The notes under the pieces: generated by a model
Told to the model about the DNA's origin: nothing
Database searches by the model: none
The model's input: the letters and a program-made list of their open reading frames with translations, nothing else
Position numbers and translations under genes: made by a program
Shown: piece by piece, positions 32,212 through 41,752 of the stretch
How the letters are laid out: each line of letters begins with the position of its first letter
Position numbering within the stretch: the stretch's first letter is position 1
Assembly (NCBI GenBank): GCA_018268515.1
Contig: JAFDWK010000018.1
Location: 19,746 to 83,745 of the forward strand
Direction: 5' to 3'
DNA length: 64,000 bases
Source: Actinomycetota bacterium
Lineage (GTDB): Bacteria; Actinomycetota; Actinomycetes; Actinomycetales; Microbacteriaceae

Positions 32212-35166
32212 TCAGCTGTTCGGCTTCCAGGGACCGTTCTTGGGTCCCGGCGCCTGATTGCGCGTCCACCACTTGGCGGTGTAGCCCGCGCCGTCGTAGC
32301 GGACCACGTCGCCGGTGTCGAAGATGCGCGACGGCGTCCACACGGTGGCGCCCTCGGCGTCGGTGGCGTACTCCTGCCACGGACCGCGCACGTCGCCGGG
32401 GGTCTGTGCGCGGGTCCACCACGTGGCCACCCACTGGCGGCCGTCGAAGAGCACCCGGTCACCCGCGTGGTAGACCGTGCCGGCATCCCAGGCGTTCGGG
32501 ATGCGCAGGGCGACGGCCGGTCCGGATGCGGTCGCCGCGACGTCGCGCGAGCCGTTCTTCGCCGAGGCGGAGAGCGTGGGAGCGGCGACCGAGCCGGCCA
32601 CGATATCCGCGGCGGTCAGCACCACGGTCGTGGTCTGCGCCGTCGCCGAGGCGCCGACCGCGAGGGTGGCGTCGGTGAGGTCGCCGCCGGTCACGCCGTC
32701 GAGCCGCACGTTGCCGGTGTTCTGCAGCGTGGTGGTGAACACGACGGTGTCGCCGACGGTGGCGAAGCCGTCGCCGTTCACGTCGTTCCAGGTGCCGGAG
32801 ACCGTGCCGGTCAGGCGCGGATCACGGGCGAGCACGTCCACCTCGGGCGCGGCCACGGTGACCTCCGCCGCCGACTGGCCTGCCGCGGACAGCGTCCACC
32901 CGGTGCCGGCGTCGAAGAAGCCCCGATCCAGGTCGTCCTGGGTGACGGCGTGCCGCGGGGTCGCGCAGACGTAACCGCCCAGGCCGGTCAGGTTCTGGTA
33001 CCGGCAGTTGCCGGCTCCGGGCGGGGCGAACGGCGCGAACGCCCCTGAGGCCGGGGTGACCGTGGTCGTGATCGGGGTCTTGTTCTCGACCGAGAACGAG
33101 TACGGCACCTGCTCGCCGAGCGCGTACGGCTGCGCGGCCAGGTCGCGCCCGGCATCGGCGCGCGCCCCGGTGATCCCGGCGGCCAGCACGTGATCCTTGA
33201 GCGCCACGGCGGCACCGGTGCCCGCCACCACGACGCCGGAGCCCGGATCGGTCGGCGGTGCCACGGTGACGCTGTACTGCGGCGCGTACCAGCCGCGGTC
33301 GAGGTCGGCCTGGGTCACCGTGTGCCGCGGGGTGGTGCAGTTGTACGCGCCGAGCGCGGCGAGGTTCTGCCACCGGCACGCCGTCGGCAGGAATCCGCTG
33401 GTGAAGTCGGCGTCCTTCGGGGTGACCGTGGTGACGACGTTCGCGGTGCTGACGACGCGCACGGTGAAGGACAGCACGTCGCCGACCTGGTAGGGGCTGG
33501 TCGTGACATCGCGGGCCGGGCTGGTCAGCGACGCCGAGAGCGTCGCCCCGAGGTTCGCCGCCAGCGGCAGCCGGAGCGTCGCGGTGAACTGGCTCACCCG
33601 GCCGTCGGCGGCGGTGAACGCCGCCTGCACCCGCTGCGCGCCCTGGGCGGACGCCGGCGCGGTCACGCTCACGTTCACGGTGGTCGAGGCGCCGGGCGCG
33701 AGATCCGCGATCGGGGCGGACGTCACGGTCCAGCCGTCCGGGGCGAAGAACGTCACGTCGCCGGAGAGCGCCGTCTGCTCCTGGTTGGTCACCGTCACCG
33801 GCACCGTCGCGGCGACCCCGGGGGTGAGCTGCTGCTCCGGCACGGACAGCGGCGCGCACGCGTAGTTCAGCCATGCCTCGTCGAAGGTCGACAGCTGCAT
33901 GTTGCTCGTGTAGTCGCGCTCCCACAGCACCCCGAAGCGCCCGCCGTCGAGCGCGGTCGCGCTCGCGTAGGCGAAGGAGCCGCGATCGATCGTGCGCAGA
34001 CCCGGCCAGGTCTTGCCGTCATCGCAGGAGACGCGCGCCGCACCGTTCACCCGGCTGCCGTCCGCGCCGTTGTTCGAGTTGACGAACAGCAGCTTCTTGG
34101 CGTCGGCGCTGCCCTGCGCCGCGTCGGGGTGCATCGCGATGAGCGCGGCATTGTTGGTCGGATCCGGCAGCTGCAGGTCCTGCGACACCGGCCCGTAGGT
34201 CTCGCCGCCGTCGGTCGAGATCGCCACCTTGCGGTAGTGCCCGTTCGCGCTGTCGCGCGAGTTCAGCAGCACGCGCCCGTCGGAGAGCTCGACCGTCTTG
34301 TTCTCGTCCATGCTCGTGCCGACGTTCGCGCCCTTGTGCCAGGTCGCGCCGTGGTCGTCCGAGTAGACGGAGTAGGCCTGCGTGGTGGTGGACCCGTCGG
34401 CCTGCTTCACGACGCCCGCGTACTGCTGGATGAGCCGTCCGGCGTGCGCGCCGTAGCGCAGCTGGATGCCGTCTCCGGAGGTCGCGAACACGCCCTTGAC
34501 GTCGCCGGCGACCGGGACGTAAGTGCCGCCGGAGACGGATCCGTTCGCGGTCTTGGTGACGTTCGTGATGAGCCGCGGCGTGCTCCAGGTCACGCCCTGG
34601 TCATCGGAGGAGATGACCGCCGAGCTGATCACCTGACGGTCGGCGTCGTCGTTTCCCCAGGCGCTGCCGCCGAAGCCCTGGTCCTTCGAATACACGAAGA
34701 AGGCGAAGAGGCGGCCGGTCTCGTGATCGAGCACGTAGCTGGGATCCGAGTATCCGTATCGAGGCCCCGTGGCGTCGCCGGGGTGCCCGGCGGCGATGAT
34801 CTGCAGCGGGCCCCAGGTGGCGCCGTTGTCGGTGGAGCGTCGCTGGATGATCGAGTTGGGGTTCGGCGAGTCGGCGGAGCTGCCGGGGCGGGCGTCCCAG
34901 GCCGCGACGACCACGCCGCCACCGAGGTGGGAGATCGTGGGGATCCGGTAGAAGTAGTTCGCCGCGGTGCGGTCTGCGGCGAGGTTCTGGGCGCCGTACG
35001 AGCCCGGCTGCGCGGCCGGATCGTCGAGGTAGCCGGGCGTTGCGGCCGCCGCCGGGAGGGCGGTGCCGACGGTGAGGGCGAGGACGAGCGCGGGGATCGT
35101 CGCGCGGGCCGCGGTGCGGCGGATGCGCGAGGCTCCTCGGCGCTGAGGAGTGTGACGGGAGATCAT
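32212..35166 (-). CDS. nanH: Secreted multimodular sialidase (GH33) with chitin-type CBMs
   Basis: 984 residues. Signal peptide at 1-42 (RR-rich start, ALVLALTVGTALPAAAA). Six-bladed propeller about 60-435 with YRIP at 73-76 (Arg triad), AWDARPGSSADSPN and Asp-boxes at 111-118, 187-194, 269-276, 317-324 and 380-387. A NEW3-like beta domain follows (about 440-535), then two related modules with a CRxQNLxxLGxYxC core (597-610 and 721-734), a repeat-type beta domain (about 785-890), and two CBM5/12-like modules ending WWTRAQTPGDVRGPW and KWWTRNQAPGPKNGPW. It releases terminal sialic acid from glycans outside the cell. Ribosome site AAGGT; no gene gap signals before it, so it ends the nan operon. 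Confidence 0.92.
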   Translation of the reverse strand: MISRHTPQRRGASRIRRTAARATIPALVLALTVGTALPAAAATPGYLDDPAAQPGSYGAQNLAADRTAANYFYRIPTISHLGGGVVVAAWDARPGSSADSPNPNSIIQRRSTDNGATWGPLQIIAAGHPGDATGPRYGYSDPSYVLDHETGRLFAFFVYSKDQGFGGSAWGNDDADRQVISSAVISSDDQGVTWSTPRLITNVTKTANGSVSGGTYVPVAGDVKGVFATSGDGIQLRYGAHAGRLIQQYAGVVKQADGSTTTQAYSVYSDDHGATWHKGANVGTSMDENKTVELSDGRVLLNSRDSANGHYRKVAISTDGGETYGPVSQDLQLPDPTNNAALIAMHPDAAQGSADAKKLLFVNSNNGADGSRVNGAARVSCDDGKTWPGLRTIDRGSFAYASATALDGGRFGVLWERDYTSNMQLSTFDEAWLNYACAPLSVPEQQLTPGVAATVPVTVTNQEQTALSGDVTFFAPDGWTVTSAPIADLAPGASTTVNVSVTAPASAQGAQRVQAAFTAADGRVSQFTATLRLPLAANLGATLSASLTSPARDVTTSPYQVGDVLSFTVRVVSTANVVTTVTPKDADFTSGFLPTACRWQNLAALGAYNCTTPRHTVTQADLDRGWYAPQYSVTVAPPTDPGSGVVVAGTGAAVALKDHVLAAGITGARADAGRDLAAQPYALGEQVPYSFSVENKTPITTTVTPASGAFAPFAPPGAGNCRYQNLTGLGGYVCATPRHAVTQDDLDRGFFDAGTGWTLSAAGQSAAEVTVAAPEVDVLARDPRLTGTVSGTWNDVNGDGFATVGDTVVFTTTLQNTGNVRLDGVTGGDLTDATLAVGASATAQTTTVVLTAADIVAGSVAAPTLSASAKNGSRDVAATASGPAVALRIPNAWDAGTVYHAGDRVLFDGRQWVATWWTRAQTPGDVRGPWQEYATDAEGATVWTPSRIFDTGDVVRYDGAGYTAKWWTRNQAPGPKNGPWKPNS

Positions 35167-35237
35167 CCGGGACCTTTCGTGTGGTGCAGGAGGGCGTTCG
35201 GGGCGGGGGCGACGTCCGGCGGCGCGCGCGATCGGGC

Positions 35238-36185
35238 TCAGTGGTCTCCTCTCTGCAGGAGTTCCGCGGCACGGCGGACCACGTCGAGGTTGCGGCCCAC
35301 GGTGGCGGCGACCTCGGCCGCGGTGCGGTCGGACGGCAGCCGGCTCACCTTGACCCCGAGCCAGGGCACGCCGGGAGCGGCCTCGAGCGCGGCGGCCACG
35401 TGCTCGTCGTCCAGCAGCGAGTGCGAGGACGGGTCGGTCGAGCGGATCGGGGGGTGCGCGTCGACCCAGGCGCCGCCGTACGGGCCGTCTGCGGTGGCAG
35501 CGCCGGAGAAGGTCAGCCCGTCGAGCAGCCCCGACTGCGCGGCCTCGCGGATCTGCGCGGTCACGGCATCGGCGTCGCGCAGCTCGATCGCGGAGCGCCC
35601 CCAGTTCATCCAGATCCCGGCCGGCGCGGCGGCGGCCCCGATCGCGGCGATCTCGTCGGCGAGTGCGAGGAAGCCCTTCTCCGGGGTCTGCCCCGGGCGC
35701 AGGGCGTCGCAGTGCTCGATCACGAGCCGCGCCCCGCACCAGTCCCACCCGCCGAGCTCGTCGAGCGAGCGCGTCAGCGCGGCGGCGTCGCCGCCCCCGC
35801 GCGGCGCCGTGTGCAGGGCGATCACGGCGACCTCCGCCGGGCTCTCGTCCCGGATCCGCCGGGCATCGGCGGCGACCCGGGCCAGGTCGGCGAGGGCGGC
35901 CGCGCGGCCGTCGGGGTCCGGCGAGGCGATGCCGTAACGCGGATCCGCGGCGACGCGGCCCATGATGAACGGCAGCGGAGTGAGCGCGAGGCGGATCCCG
36001 GCGGGCACGTGCGCGAGGAACCAGTCCGCATCGTGCGGGTGCAGGCCGTCGATCCACGGCACCTCGAGGCCCGCGACGTCCGGCAGCGCGCAGAGCGCCG
36101 GCAGCAGCTGCCCCTCGAGCGCCGGGTCCCAGGTGCGGTGCGCGGGCGAGGCGGCGTAGGCGCTCACCAGCACCGGGGTGCTCAT
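35238..36185 (-). CDS. DUF4862 family protein in the nan operon
   Basis: 315 residues from ATG 36185, overlapping the nanE stop by four bases. I recognise it as DUF4862-like. It has a TIM-barrel-like flow of strands: VLVSAYAASP, ALTPLPFIMGRV, AVIALHTAPRGGG, LVIEHCDAL, GIWMNWGRSAIE, GLTFSGAA and LGVKVSRLP. Conserved-looking acidic and His residues on these strands suggest an active site like that of xylose isomerase or AP-endonuclease-2-type barrels. Position within the operon implies a step in sialic acid processing, for example on a modified form; no activity can be assigned. Confidence 0.65.
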   Translation of the reverse strand: MSTPVLVSAYAASPAHRTWDPALEGQLLPALCALPDVAGLEVPWIDGLHPHDADWFLAHVPAGIRLALTPLPFIMGRVAADPRYGIASPDPDGRAAALADLARVAADARRIRDESPAEVAVIALHTAPRGGGDAAALTRSLDELGGWDWCGARLVIEHCDALRPGQTPEKGFLALADEIAAIGAAAAPAGIWMNWGRSAIELRDADAVTAQIREAAQSGLLDGLTFSGAATADGPYGGAWVDAHPPIRSTDPSSHSLLDDEHVAAALEAAPGVPWLGVKVSRLPSDRTAAEVAATVGRNLDVVRRAAELLQRGDH

Positions 36186-36877
36186 GCGCCCTCCCCGGCG
36201 GCGATCGCGGCGACGAACCACGAGGTGATGCTCGACGGATGCGTGATCGCGGTGCCGACGCACACGGCCGCGGCGCCGGCGGCGTGGGCTGCGGCGGCGT
36301 GCGCGGGGGTGTGGATGCGCCCCTCGGCGATGATCGGCAGCGTGCAGCGGGCGGCGATCTCCGCGATCAGTTCGAGATCGGGGCCGGTGCTCTTGGGCCG
36401 CTCCCCCGAATAGCCGGAGAGCGTGGTGCCGAGGAAGTCCACGCCGGCCCGCTCCGCGGCGATCGCGTCGTCGAGCGATCCGCAGTCGGCCATGATGAGC
36501 GCGGTGCTCGCCGCGCGCAGGCCGGCGACGGTCTCGGCGAGTGTGCGTCCGTCGGGACGGGCGCGCCGGGTGCCGTCGATCGCGACGATGTCGGCGCCCG
36601 CCTCGGCCACCGCGATCGCGTGCTCGAGGGTCGGGGTGATGAAGACGTCCGCGTCGCCGTCCTTCCACAGGCCCACGATCGGCACGTCCAGCGTCTCGGA
36701 TCCGAGCCGGATGTCGGCGATCCCCTGCAGCCGGATCCCGGCGGCGCCGCCGATCACCGCCGCCTGCGCGATCTGCACCATGGTGCGCGGGTCGCGCATC
36801 GGCTCGCCGGGGTAGGCCTGACACGAGACGATGAGCCCGCCGTCCAGGCGTGTGAGCATCTCCTGCGCTGCGGTCAT
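36182..36877 (-). CDS. nanE: N-acetylmannosamine-6-phosphate 2-epimerase
   Basis: 231 residues. NanE landmarks: GGLIVSCQAYPGEP, GGAAGIRLQG, VPIVGLWKDGD, ITPTLEHA, VAIDGTRRARPDG, IMADCGS, GTTLSGYSG and IIAEGRIHTP. It converts ManNAc-6-phosphate to GlcNAc-6-phosphate. ATG 36877 has GGAGA upstream and overlaps the end of the kinase gene. Substrate comes from NanA and NanK encoded just upstream. Confidence 0.93.
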   Translation of the reverse strand: MTAAQEMLTRLDGGLIVSCQAYPGEPMRDPRTMVQIAQAAVIGGAAGIRLQGIADIRLGSETLDVPIVGLWKDGDADVFITPTLEHAIAVAEAGADIVAIDGTRRARPDGRTLAETVAGLRAASTALIMADCGSLDDAIAAERAGVDFLGTTLSGYSGERPKSTGPDLELIAEIAARCTLPIIAEGRIHTPAHAAAAHAAGAAAVCVGTAITHPSSITSWFVAAIAAGEGA

Positions 36878-37926
36878 CGTGCGTCTCCTTCGGTGTCGGG
36901 GGTGCGTGGTGCGGGAACGCGGTCGTCCGCGTCGCGCGCGTTGTCCGTGCCGTCCGCGCCGCGCGCGCTGTCCGTGCCGGAGTCGGGCCCGGATCGGACC
37001 AGGTCCCAGGCCGATGCGGCGGAGCCGAGGAGCGCCGCGTCGCCGCCGAGCTCGCCGGCGACGAGGGGGACGGACTGCAGCACGTCGATCGCCTCCGCGG
37101 CGAAGGTCTCCCGCAGTGCGGTCCACCACAGCGGCCCCGCCGCGGCGACGCTTCCGGTCACGACGACCACGGCCGGATCCAGCACGGTCACCGCGGCGAC
37201 GATGCCGCGGGCGATCGCCGCGGCGGAGTCGTGCACCGCGCGGGCGGCGAGCTGATCGCCGGCCTGGGCGAGGGCGGCGACGCCGCGCCCGTCCGTCGCG
37301 GCCGTGCCGCCGAGCCACGCGTAGTGGCGGTACAGGCCCACGCCGGAGCCGATGGCCTCGAGATGGCCGGGGCGCCCGCAGGGGCAGCGCAGGTGCTCCG
37401 CGCCCGGGGTCGGCACGTGCGCGATCTCCCCGGCGACGTGATGCGCACCGCGGCGCACGGCGCCGTCGATCACGACGCCGCCGCCGATGCCGGTGCCGAC
37501 CGCGATGACCAGGGCGCTGTCCGCGCCGCGGGCCGCGCCGTAGCGCAGCTCGCCGTTCGCGTGGGCGTCGACGTCGTTCTGCACGTGCACCGGCAGGCGC
37601 ACGCCGAGACGCGCGGCGAGTCCGTCCGCGACCAGCTCGCGCACGGGCGTGCCCGCCCAGCGCGCGAGCGAGTCGGTCGAGGAGATGATGCGGCCGCGGA
37701 CCACGTCCACGACGCCGGCGGTGCCGATGCCGGCCGCCGACGGCATCGGCCCGTGCGCCGCGACCCGGGCGGCGAGATCCAGCACGCCGTCGACGATCGC
37801 CTCCGGCCCGGCCTGTGCCGGGGTCGGGGCGCTCGCGGACGCGAGGATCTCGCCGGTGCGGCCGATGAGGGCCGCGGCGGTCTTGGTGCCGCCGATGTCG
37901 ACGGCGAGGACCGCCGCGTCGCTCAC
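36874..37926 (-). CDS. nanK: ROK-family kinase, probable N-acetylmannosamine kinase
   Basis: 350 residues from GTG 37926, which overlaps nanA (GTGA). ATP loop VDIGGTKTAAA, GIGTAGVVD, catalytic ND pair in VQNDVDAHANGE, GTGIGGGVV, and a ROK zinc segment CPCGRPGHLEA in which the third family Cys is His. It phosphorylates ManNAc between NanA and NanE; no HTH domain, so it is a kinase and not a repressor. The last 40 residues are a low-complexity Asp/Ala/Arg tail. Specificity is inferred from operon position. Confidence 0.87.
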   Translation of the reverse strand: MSDAAVLAVDIGGTKTAAALIGRTGEILASASAPTPAQAGPEAIVDGVLDLAARVAAHGPMPSAAGIGTAGVVDVVRGRIISSTDSLARWAGTPVRELVADGLAARLGVRLPVHVQNDVDAHANGELRYGAARGADSALVIAVGTGIGGGVVIDGAVRRGAHHVAGEIAHVPTPGAEHLRCPCGRPGHLEAIGSGVGLYRHYAWLGGTAATDGRGVAALAQAGDQLAARAVHDSAAAIARGIVAAVTVLDPAVVVVTGSVAAAGPLWWTALRETFAAEAIDVLQSVPLVAGELGGDAALLGSAASAWDLVRSGPDSGTDSARGADGTDNARDADDRVPAPRTPDTEGDAR

Positions 37927-38870
37927 GCCGCGGTCTCCGCCTGCAGGCCGAGGGCGGCGAGGATCCGGCCGATCGCCGCGCGGGCGTCGGCGCCGATCGG
38001 CTCGACCGTCTGCGCCATCGTGGCGTGGTCGATGATCCCGCGCTGGGCCATGGCCTCCTTGAACGCGCCGACGCCGGTGGCGTCGCCGGACAGCCCGCTC
38101 ACCTGGAACACGATCTCGAACAGGCGGTTGATGCGCTCCTGCTCGGCCCGGGCCGTGGCGAAGTCGCCGGCCTCGACGGCCGCCCAGAGCCGCGCGTACC
38201 CCTCGATCTCGACGTTGCCGAGCCCGGGCACGACGCCGTCGGCGCCGGCGAGGCCCATCGCGTCGACGACCACCTCGTGGCCGGTGAGCAGCTGCAGCGG
38301 GTGGCCGGCGGCCTCGTTCGCGGCGACCAGGCGGCGGAAGCCCACGTCGTCGCCGGAGGAGTCCTTGACGCCCGCGATCGTGCCGTCGGAGGCCAGATCC
38401 ATCAGGGTCTCCAGCGCGATCTTCTTGTGCACGCGCACGGGCACGTCGTAGGCCCACAGCGGCACGTCGATCGCGGCGGCGATGCGACGGAAGTGCGCGG
38501 CGATCTCGACCTGCGAGTTGATGGTGTACAGCGGCGCGGTGGTCACGATGGCCTGCACGCCGGCGGCGATGAGCCGGCGGCTGGTCTCGATCACGCGGTC
38601 GGCGGTGAGCTCGATGGCGCCCGCGATGACCGGCACCCGGCCGGCCGCGGCGTCCACGATGGTCTCCGCGATCCGCACGCGCACCTCGTCGGTGAAGTAG
38701 GCCGTCTCGCCCGTGGAACCGAGCGCGAACAGGCCGTCGACGCCGCCGTCGATGAGGTAGTCGACGAGGCGGCGCAGGCTCGCCAGGTCCACGTCCCCGG
38801 AGGGCAGGAGCGGGGTCGCCACAGGCGGGACGACGCCGCGGAACACGGGGGCAGAGGTGTCAGCAGACAT
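37923..38870 (-). CDS. nanA: N-acetylneuraminate lyase / DHDPS-family aldolase
   Basis: 315 residues. (beta/alpha)8 aldolase with GSTGE (51-55), Tyr141 in YDVPVR, and Schiff-base Lys169 in GVKDSSGDD. It splits N-acetylneuraminate into ManNAc and pyruvate. The position between the transporter genes and nanK/nanE supports NanA over dihydrodipicolinate synthase. The start is 26 bases after the ATPase stop, so it is co-transcribed with the transporter. Confidence 0.85.
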   Translation of the reverse strand: MSADTSAPVFRGVVPPVATPLLPSGDVDLASLRRLVDYLIDGGVDGLFALGSTGETAYFTDEVRVRIAETIVDAAAGRVPVIAGAIELTADRVIETSRRLIAAGVQAIVTTAPLYTINSQVEIAAHFRRIAAAIDVPLWAYDVPVRVHKKIALETLMDLASDGTIAGVKDSSGDDVGFRRLVAANEAAGHPLQLLTGHEVVVDAMGLAGADGVVPGLGNVEIEGYARLWAAVEAGDFATARAEQERINRLFEIVFQVSGLSGDATGVGAFKEAMAQRGIIDHATMAQTVEPIGADARAAIGRILAALGLQAETAA

Positions 38871-38896
38871 GAGTGGTGTTTCTTCCGGTCGGGGGT

Positions 38897-39688
38897 TCAG
38901 GCGAGGAGTGAGGGGGCGGCGCCCAGCAGGGAGCGCGTGTACGGATCGGTGGGGTCGTCGAACACCTGGGCCGCGTCGCCGAGTTCGACGATGCGCCCCT
39001 TGTTCATGACCGCGATCTCGTCGGAGAGGTAGCGCACGGTCTGGATGTCGTGCGAGATGAACACCATCCCGAGCCCCAGCTCCGTCTTCAGGTCGGTGAG
39101 CAGGTTCAGGATCTGCGCCCGCACCGAGACGTCCAGCGCGCTGGTCGGCTCGTCGGCGATGATCACCTGCGGATCCAGGGCGAGCGCCCGGGCGATGGCG
39201 ACGCGCTGGCGCTGGCCGCCGGAGAGCTGCCCGGGCAGGGCCCCCAGCACCGACTTCGGCAGGCCCACGAGCCCGACGAGTTCGGTGATGCGGCGCTCCC
39301 GGCTGCGCGGGTCGCCGATCCGGTGCACCTGCATCGGATCCAGCAGCGTGTCGTGCACGGTCATCCGCGCGTTCAGCGCGGTGGCCGGGTCCTGGAACAC
39401 GACGGACAGGATCCGTCCCAGCCGGCGGCGCACCGAGGTGCTGAACGAGCGCACCGGCTCGCCGGCGAACTCGACCGTGCCGCTGGTGGGCTTCTCCAGG
39501 CCCACCAGCACCTTCGCGGTGGTCGACTTGCCGGATCCGGATTCGCCGACGATGCCGAGCGTGCGGCCGCGGGCGACCGAGATCGAGACGCCGTCGAGCG
39601 CGTCGAAGTACTGCGGGCGGAACAGCGTGGAGGTGCGCGCCTTGTAGCGCACGTGCACGTCCTTGAGCTGGATGACGGGCTCGCTCAT
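38897..39688 (-). CDS. ABC transporter ATPase, DppF/OppF type (sialic acid importer)
   Basis: 263 residues. Walker A GESGSGKST, Q-loop VFQDPATALN, signature LSGGQRQRVAIARAL, Walker B VIIADEPTSALD and switch His in FISHD, all intact. Second ATPase of a peptide-family importer. It overlaps the fused permease-ATPase gene by four bases and directly precedes nanA, which assigns the system to sialic acid import rather than peptides (inference). Organisation resembles the SatABCD/SiaEFGI importers of Haemophilus ducreyi and Corynebacterium. Confidence 0.9.
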   Translation of the reverse strand: MSEPVIQLKDVHVRYKARTSTLFRPQYFDALDGVSISVARGRTLGIVGESGSGKSTTAKVLVGLEKPTSGTVEFAGEPVRSFSTSVRRRLGRILSVVFQDPATALNARMTVHDTLLDPMQVHRIGDPRSRERRITELVGLVGLPKSVLGALPGQLSGGQRQRVAIARALALDPQVIIADEPTSALDVSVRAQILNLLTDLKTELGLGMVFISHDIQTVRYLSDEIAVMNKGRIVELGDAAQVFDDPTDPYTRSLLGAAPSLLA

Positions 39689-41751
39689 CGCTGGCCTCCC
39701 AGGGGCTGGACCGGGGCGTCGTCGGGATGCCCGGCGTAGTAGTGGTCGGTGCCGGCGACGCGCCGGCGCACCGGCGTCACGCCCGCGTAGCGCGCGGGAT
39801 CCGAGGAGCGCGGCGCGAACCGGTCCCCGGCCGGGAAGTCGGCCGGAGAGGGCACGACGCCCGGCACCTGGTGCAGTCGGGTGGATCCCGACTCGATCGA
39901 GAGCACCGCGCCGAGCAGGCCGCGGGTGTACTCGTGCACGGGCTGGGTGAGCAGCTCCCGGGTGGGGGCCTGCTCCACGACCTGGCCGGCGTACATCACC
40001 GTGATGCTGTGCGCGAGCTCTGCGACGAGCGCGAGGTCGTGCGAGATGAACAGCATCGCGAAGCCGAGCTCCTCGCGCAGGCGGTTGAGCAGCTCGATCA
40101 CCTGCTTCTGCACGGTGACGTCGAGCGCCGTCGTCGGCTCGTCCGCGATCACCAGCCGCGGGTTGCGGGTGAGCGCCATCGCGATCAGAACGCGCTGACG
40201 CTGGCCGCCGCTGAGCTCGTGCGGGTAGGACGCCAGCGTGCGCTCGGGGTCCAGCCCCACCAGTTCCAGCAGCTCCTCGGCCGTGCGGGTGCCGCCGCGG
40301 GAGGTGAGCTGCTTCATCTGGGAGCGGATGAGCATGGCCGGGTTCAGCGAGCTCAGCGCGTCCTGGTAGATCATCGCGATGTCGTTGCCGCGCAGCGCGT
40401 TGCGCTCCGCGGACGTCATCGTGAGCAGATCCTGGCCGTCGAACAGGATCCGTCCGCGGATGTCCGCCTTCGGGTCCAGCAGCCCCATGACCGCGAGCGA
40501 GGTGATCGACTTGCCGCAGCCGGACTCGCCGACCAGGGCCATGGTCTCGCCCGGGCGCACGGAGAAGCTGACGTGGTCGACCACGTCGACGTCGCCGTGC
40601 CGCGGGAACGAGATGCACAGGTCCTCGACCTGCAGCAGCGGCGCGGCGTCGTCCGTGTAGACCAGGCGGTCGGTGCGGGCGAGCTCGTGCTCGCGCAGCT
40701 GCGCGAGCCGGTCGGCCAGGGGGATGGTCTCGGCGGCGACGGCGACAGTGGCGGTGACGTCGGCCACCCCTTCGATCTCCGCGGCGTCGGCCTCACCGGT
40801 GGCGATCGCGACGGTGGACACCCCGACGGGCAGCCGCGCCTCCGACTCCTCCAGCTCGTGGGTGGACTCCTCGGTGCTGCTCGCGTCGTGCGTGAGCTTG
40901 CGCGCCCGCGGCGTGATCATCGCGTCGGTCATGCCCTCGGCGAAGATGTTCAGGCAGAGCACGGTGATCATGATCAGCAGACCGGGGAAGAAGGTCGCCC
41001 ACCAGGCGCCCGCCATCACCAGCAGGCGGCCGTCGGCGATCACGTTGCCCCAGGAGGGGTTCGGCGCGGGGACGCCGGCCTGCAGGAACGACAGCGAGGC
41101 CTCGAACACGATCGCGTCGGCGACGAGGATCGTCGCGAACACGAGCACGGGCGCCACGCAGTTGCGCACCACGTGCTTGGCGATGATCCGCCAGGTCGAC
41201 GCGCCCATGACCCGCACGGCCGCGACGTAGTCCTCGCCGTACTGGTCCAGGATGTTCGCCCGCACCACGCGCGTCAGCTGCGGGGTGTAGAGGAAGGCGA
41301 TCGTGAGCACGAGCACGGGCAGGGACTGCCCGAACACGGCGACGAACACGGCCGCGAGCGCGATCCCGGGGAACGACATGATGATGTCGAGGATCCGCAT
41401 GATCGTCTCGGAGACCCAGTTCTTGGCGGTCGCGGCGATGGCGCCGAGCACCGCGGCCGCCAGCAGCGCGATGACCGTGGCGCCGATGCCGATGACCAGC
41501 GAGTACCGGGCGCCCCACATCAGCCGGGACAGGATGTCGCGTCCCTGCCGGTCCGTGCCGAAGAGGTTGTCCAGGCTCGGCGGCTGGATGGGCTTGCCGG
41601 AGGCCAGCGGGTCGTGCGGGGCGATGAGCGGCGCGAGGATCGCGATGAGCGCCACGAGCACGATGAAGCCGAGCGGGATGAGCGTGCGCAGCGGCAGGGC
41701 GCCCAGGCGCAGGCCCGGCGTGGAGAGTCGTTCTGTCAGTTTGCGTCGCAT
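39685..41751 (-). CDS. Fused ABC permease (DppC) and ATPase (DppD)
   Basis: 688 residues in one chain. Residues about 20-285 are a DppC-type permease with FGTDRQGRDILSRLMWG and the EAA loop around VRVMGASTWRIIAKHV. An acidic linker follows (about 290-370). Residues about 380-640 are an ATPase with GESGCGKSI, YQDALSSLNP, LSGGQRQRVLIAMAL, VIADEPTTALD and FISHD. Fused permease-ATPase subunits of this family are known in actinobacteria, including sialic acid importers, so this is not a frameshift artefact. Starts one base after the DppB permease stop. Confidence 0.92.
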   Translation of the reverse strand: MRRKLTERLSTPGLRLGALPLRTLIPLGFIVLVALIAILAPLIAPHDPLASGKPIQPPSLDNLFGTDRQGRDILSRLMWGARYSLVIGIGATVIALLAAAVLGAIAATAKNWVSETIMRILDIIMSFPGIALAAVFVAVFGQSLPVLVLTIAFLYTPQLTRVVRANILDQYGEDYVAAVRVMGASTWRIIAKHVVRNCVAPVLVFATILVADAIVFEASLSFLQAGVPAPNPSWGNVIADGRLLVMAGAWWATFFPGLLIMITVLCLNIFAEGMTDAMITPRARKLTHDASSTEESTHELEESEARLPVGVSTVAIATGEADAAEIEGVADVTATVAVAAETIPLADRLAQLREHELARTDRLVYTDDAAPLLQVEDLCISFPRHGDVDVVDHVSFSVRPGETMALVGESGCGKSITSLAVMGLLDPKADIRGRILFDGQDLLTMTSAERNALRGNDIAMIYQDALSSLNPAMLIRSQMKQLTSRGGTRTAEELLELVGLDPERTLASYPHELSGGQRQRVLIAMALTRNPRLVIADEPTTALDVTVQKQVIELLNRLREELGFAMLFISHDLALVAELAHSITVMYAGQVVEQAPTRELLTQPVHEYTRGLLGAVLSIESGSTRLHQVPGVVPSPADFPAGDRFAPRSSDPARYAGVTPVRRRVAGTDHYYAGHPDDAPVQPLGGQR

Positions 41752-41752
41752 G

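Noticed and set aside
39685-41751. Permease-ATPase fusion considered as a frameshift or assembly join
   Set aside because: All motifs are intact, the linker is open and the same fusion type is known for peptide-family importers in actinobacteria.
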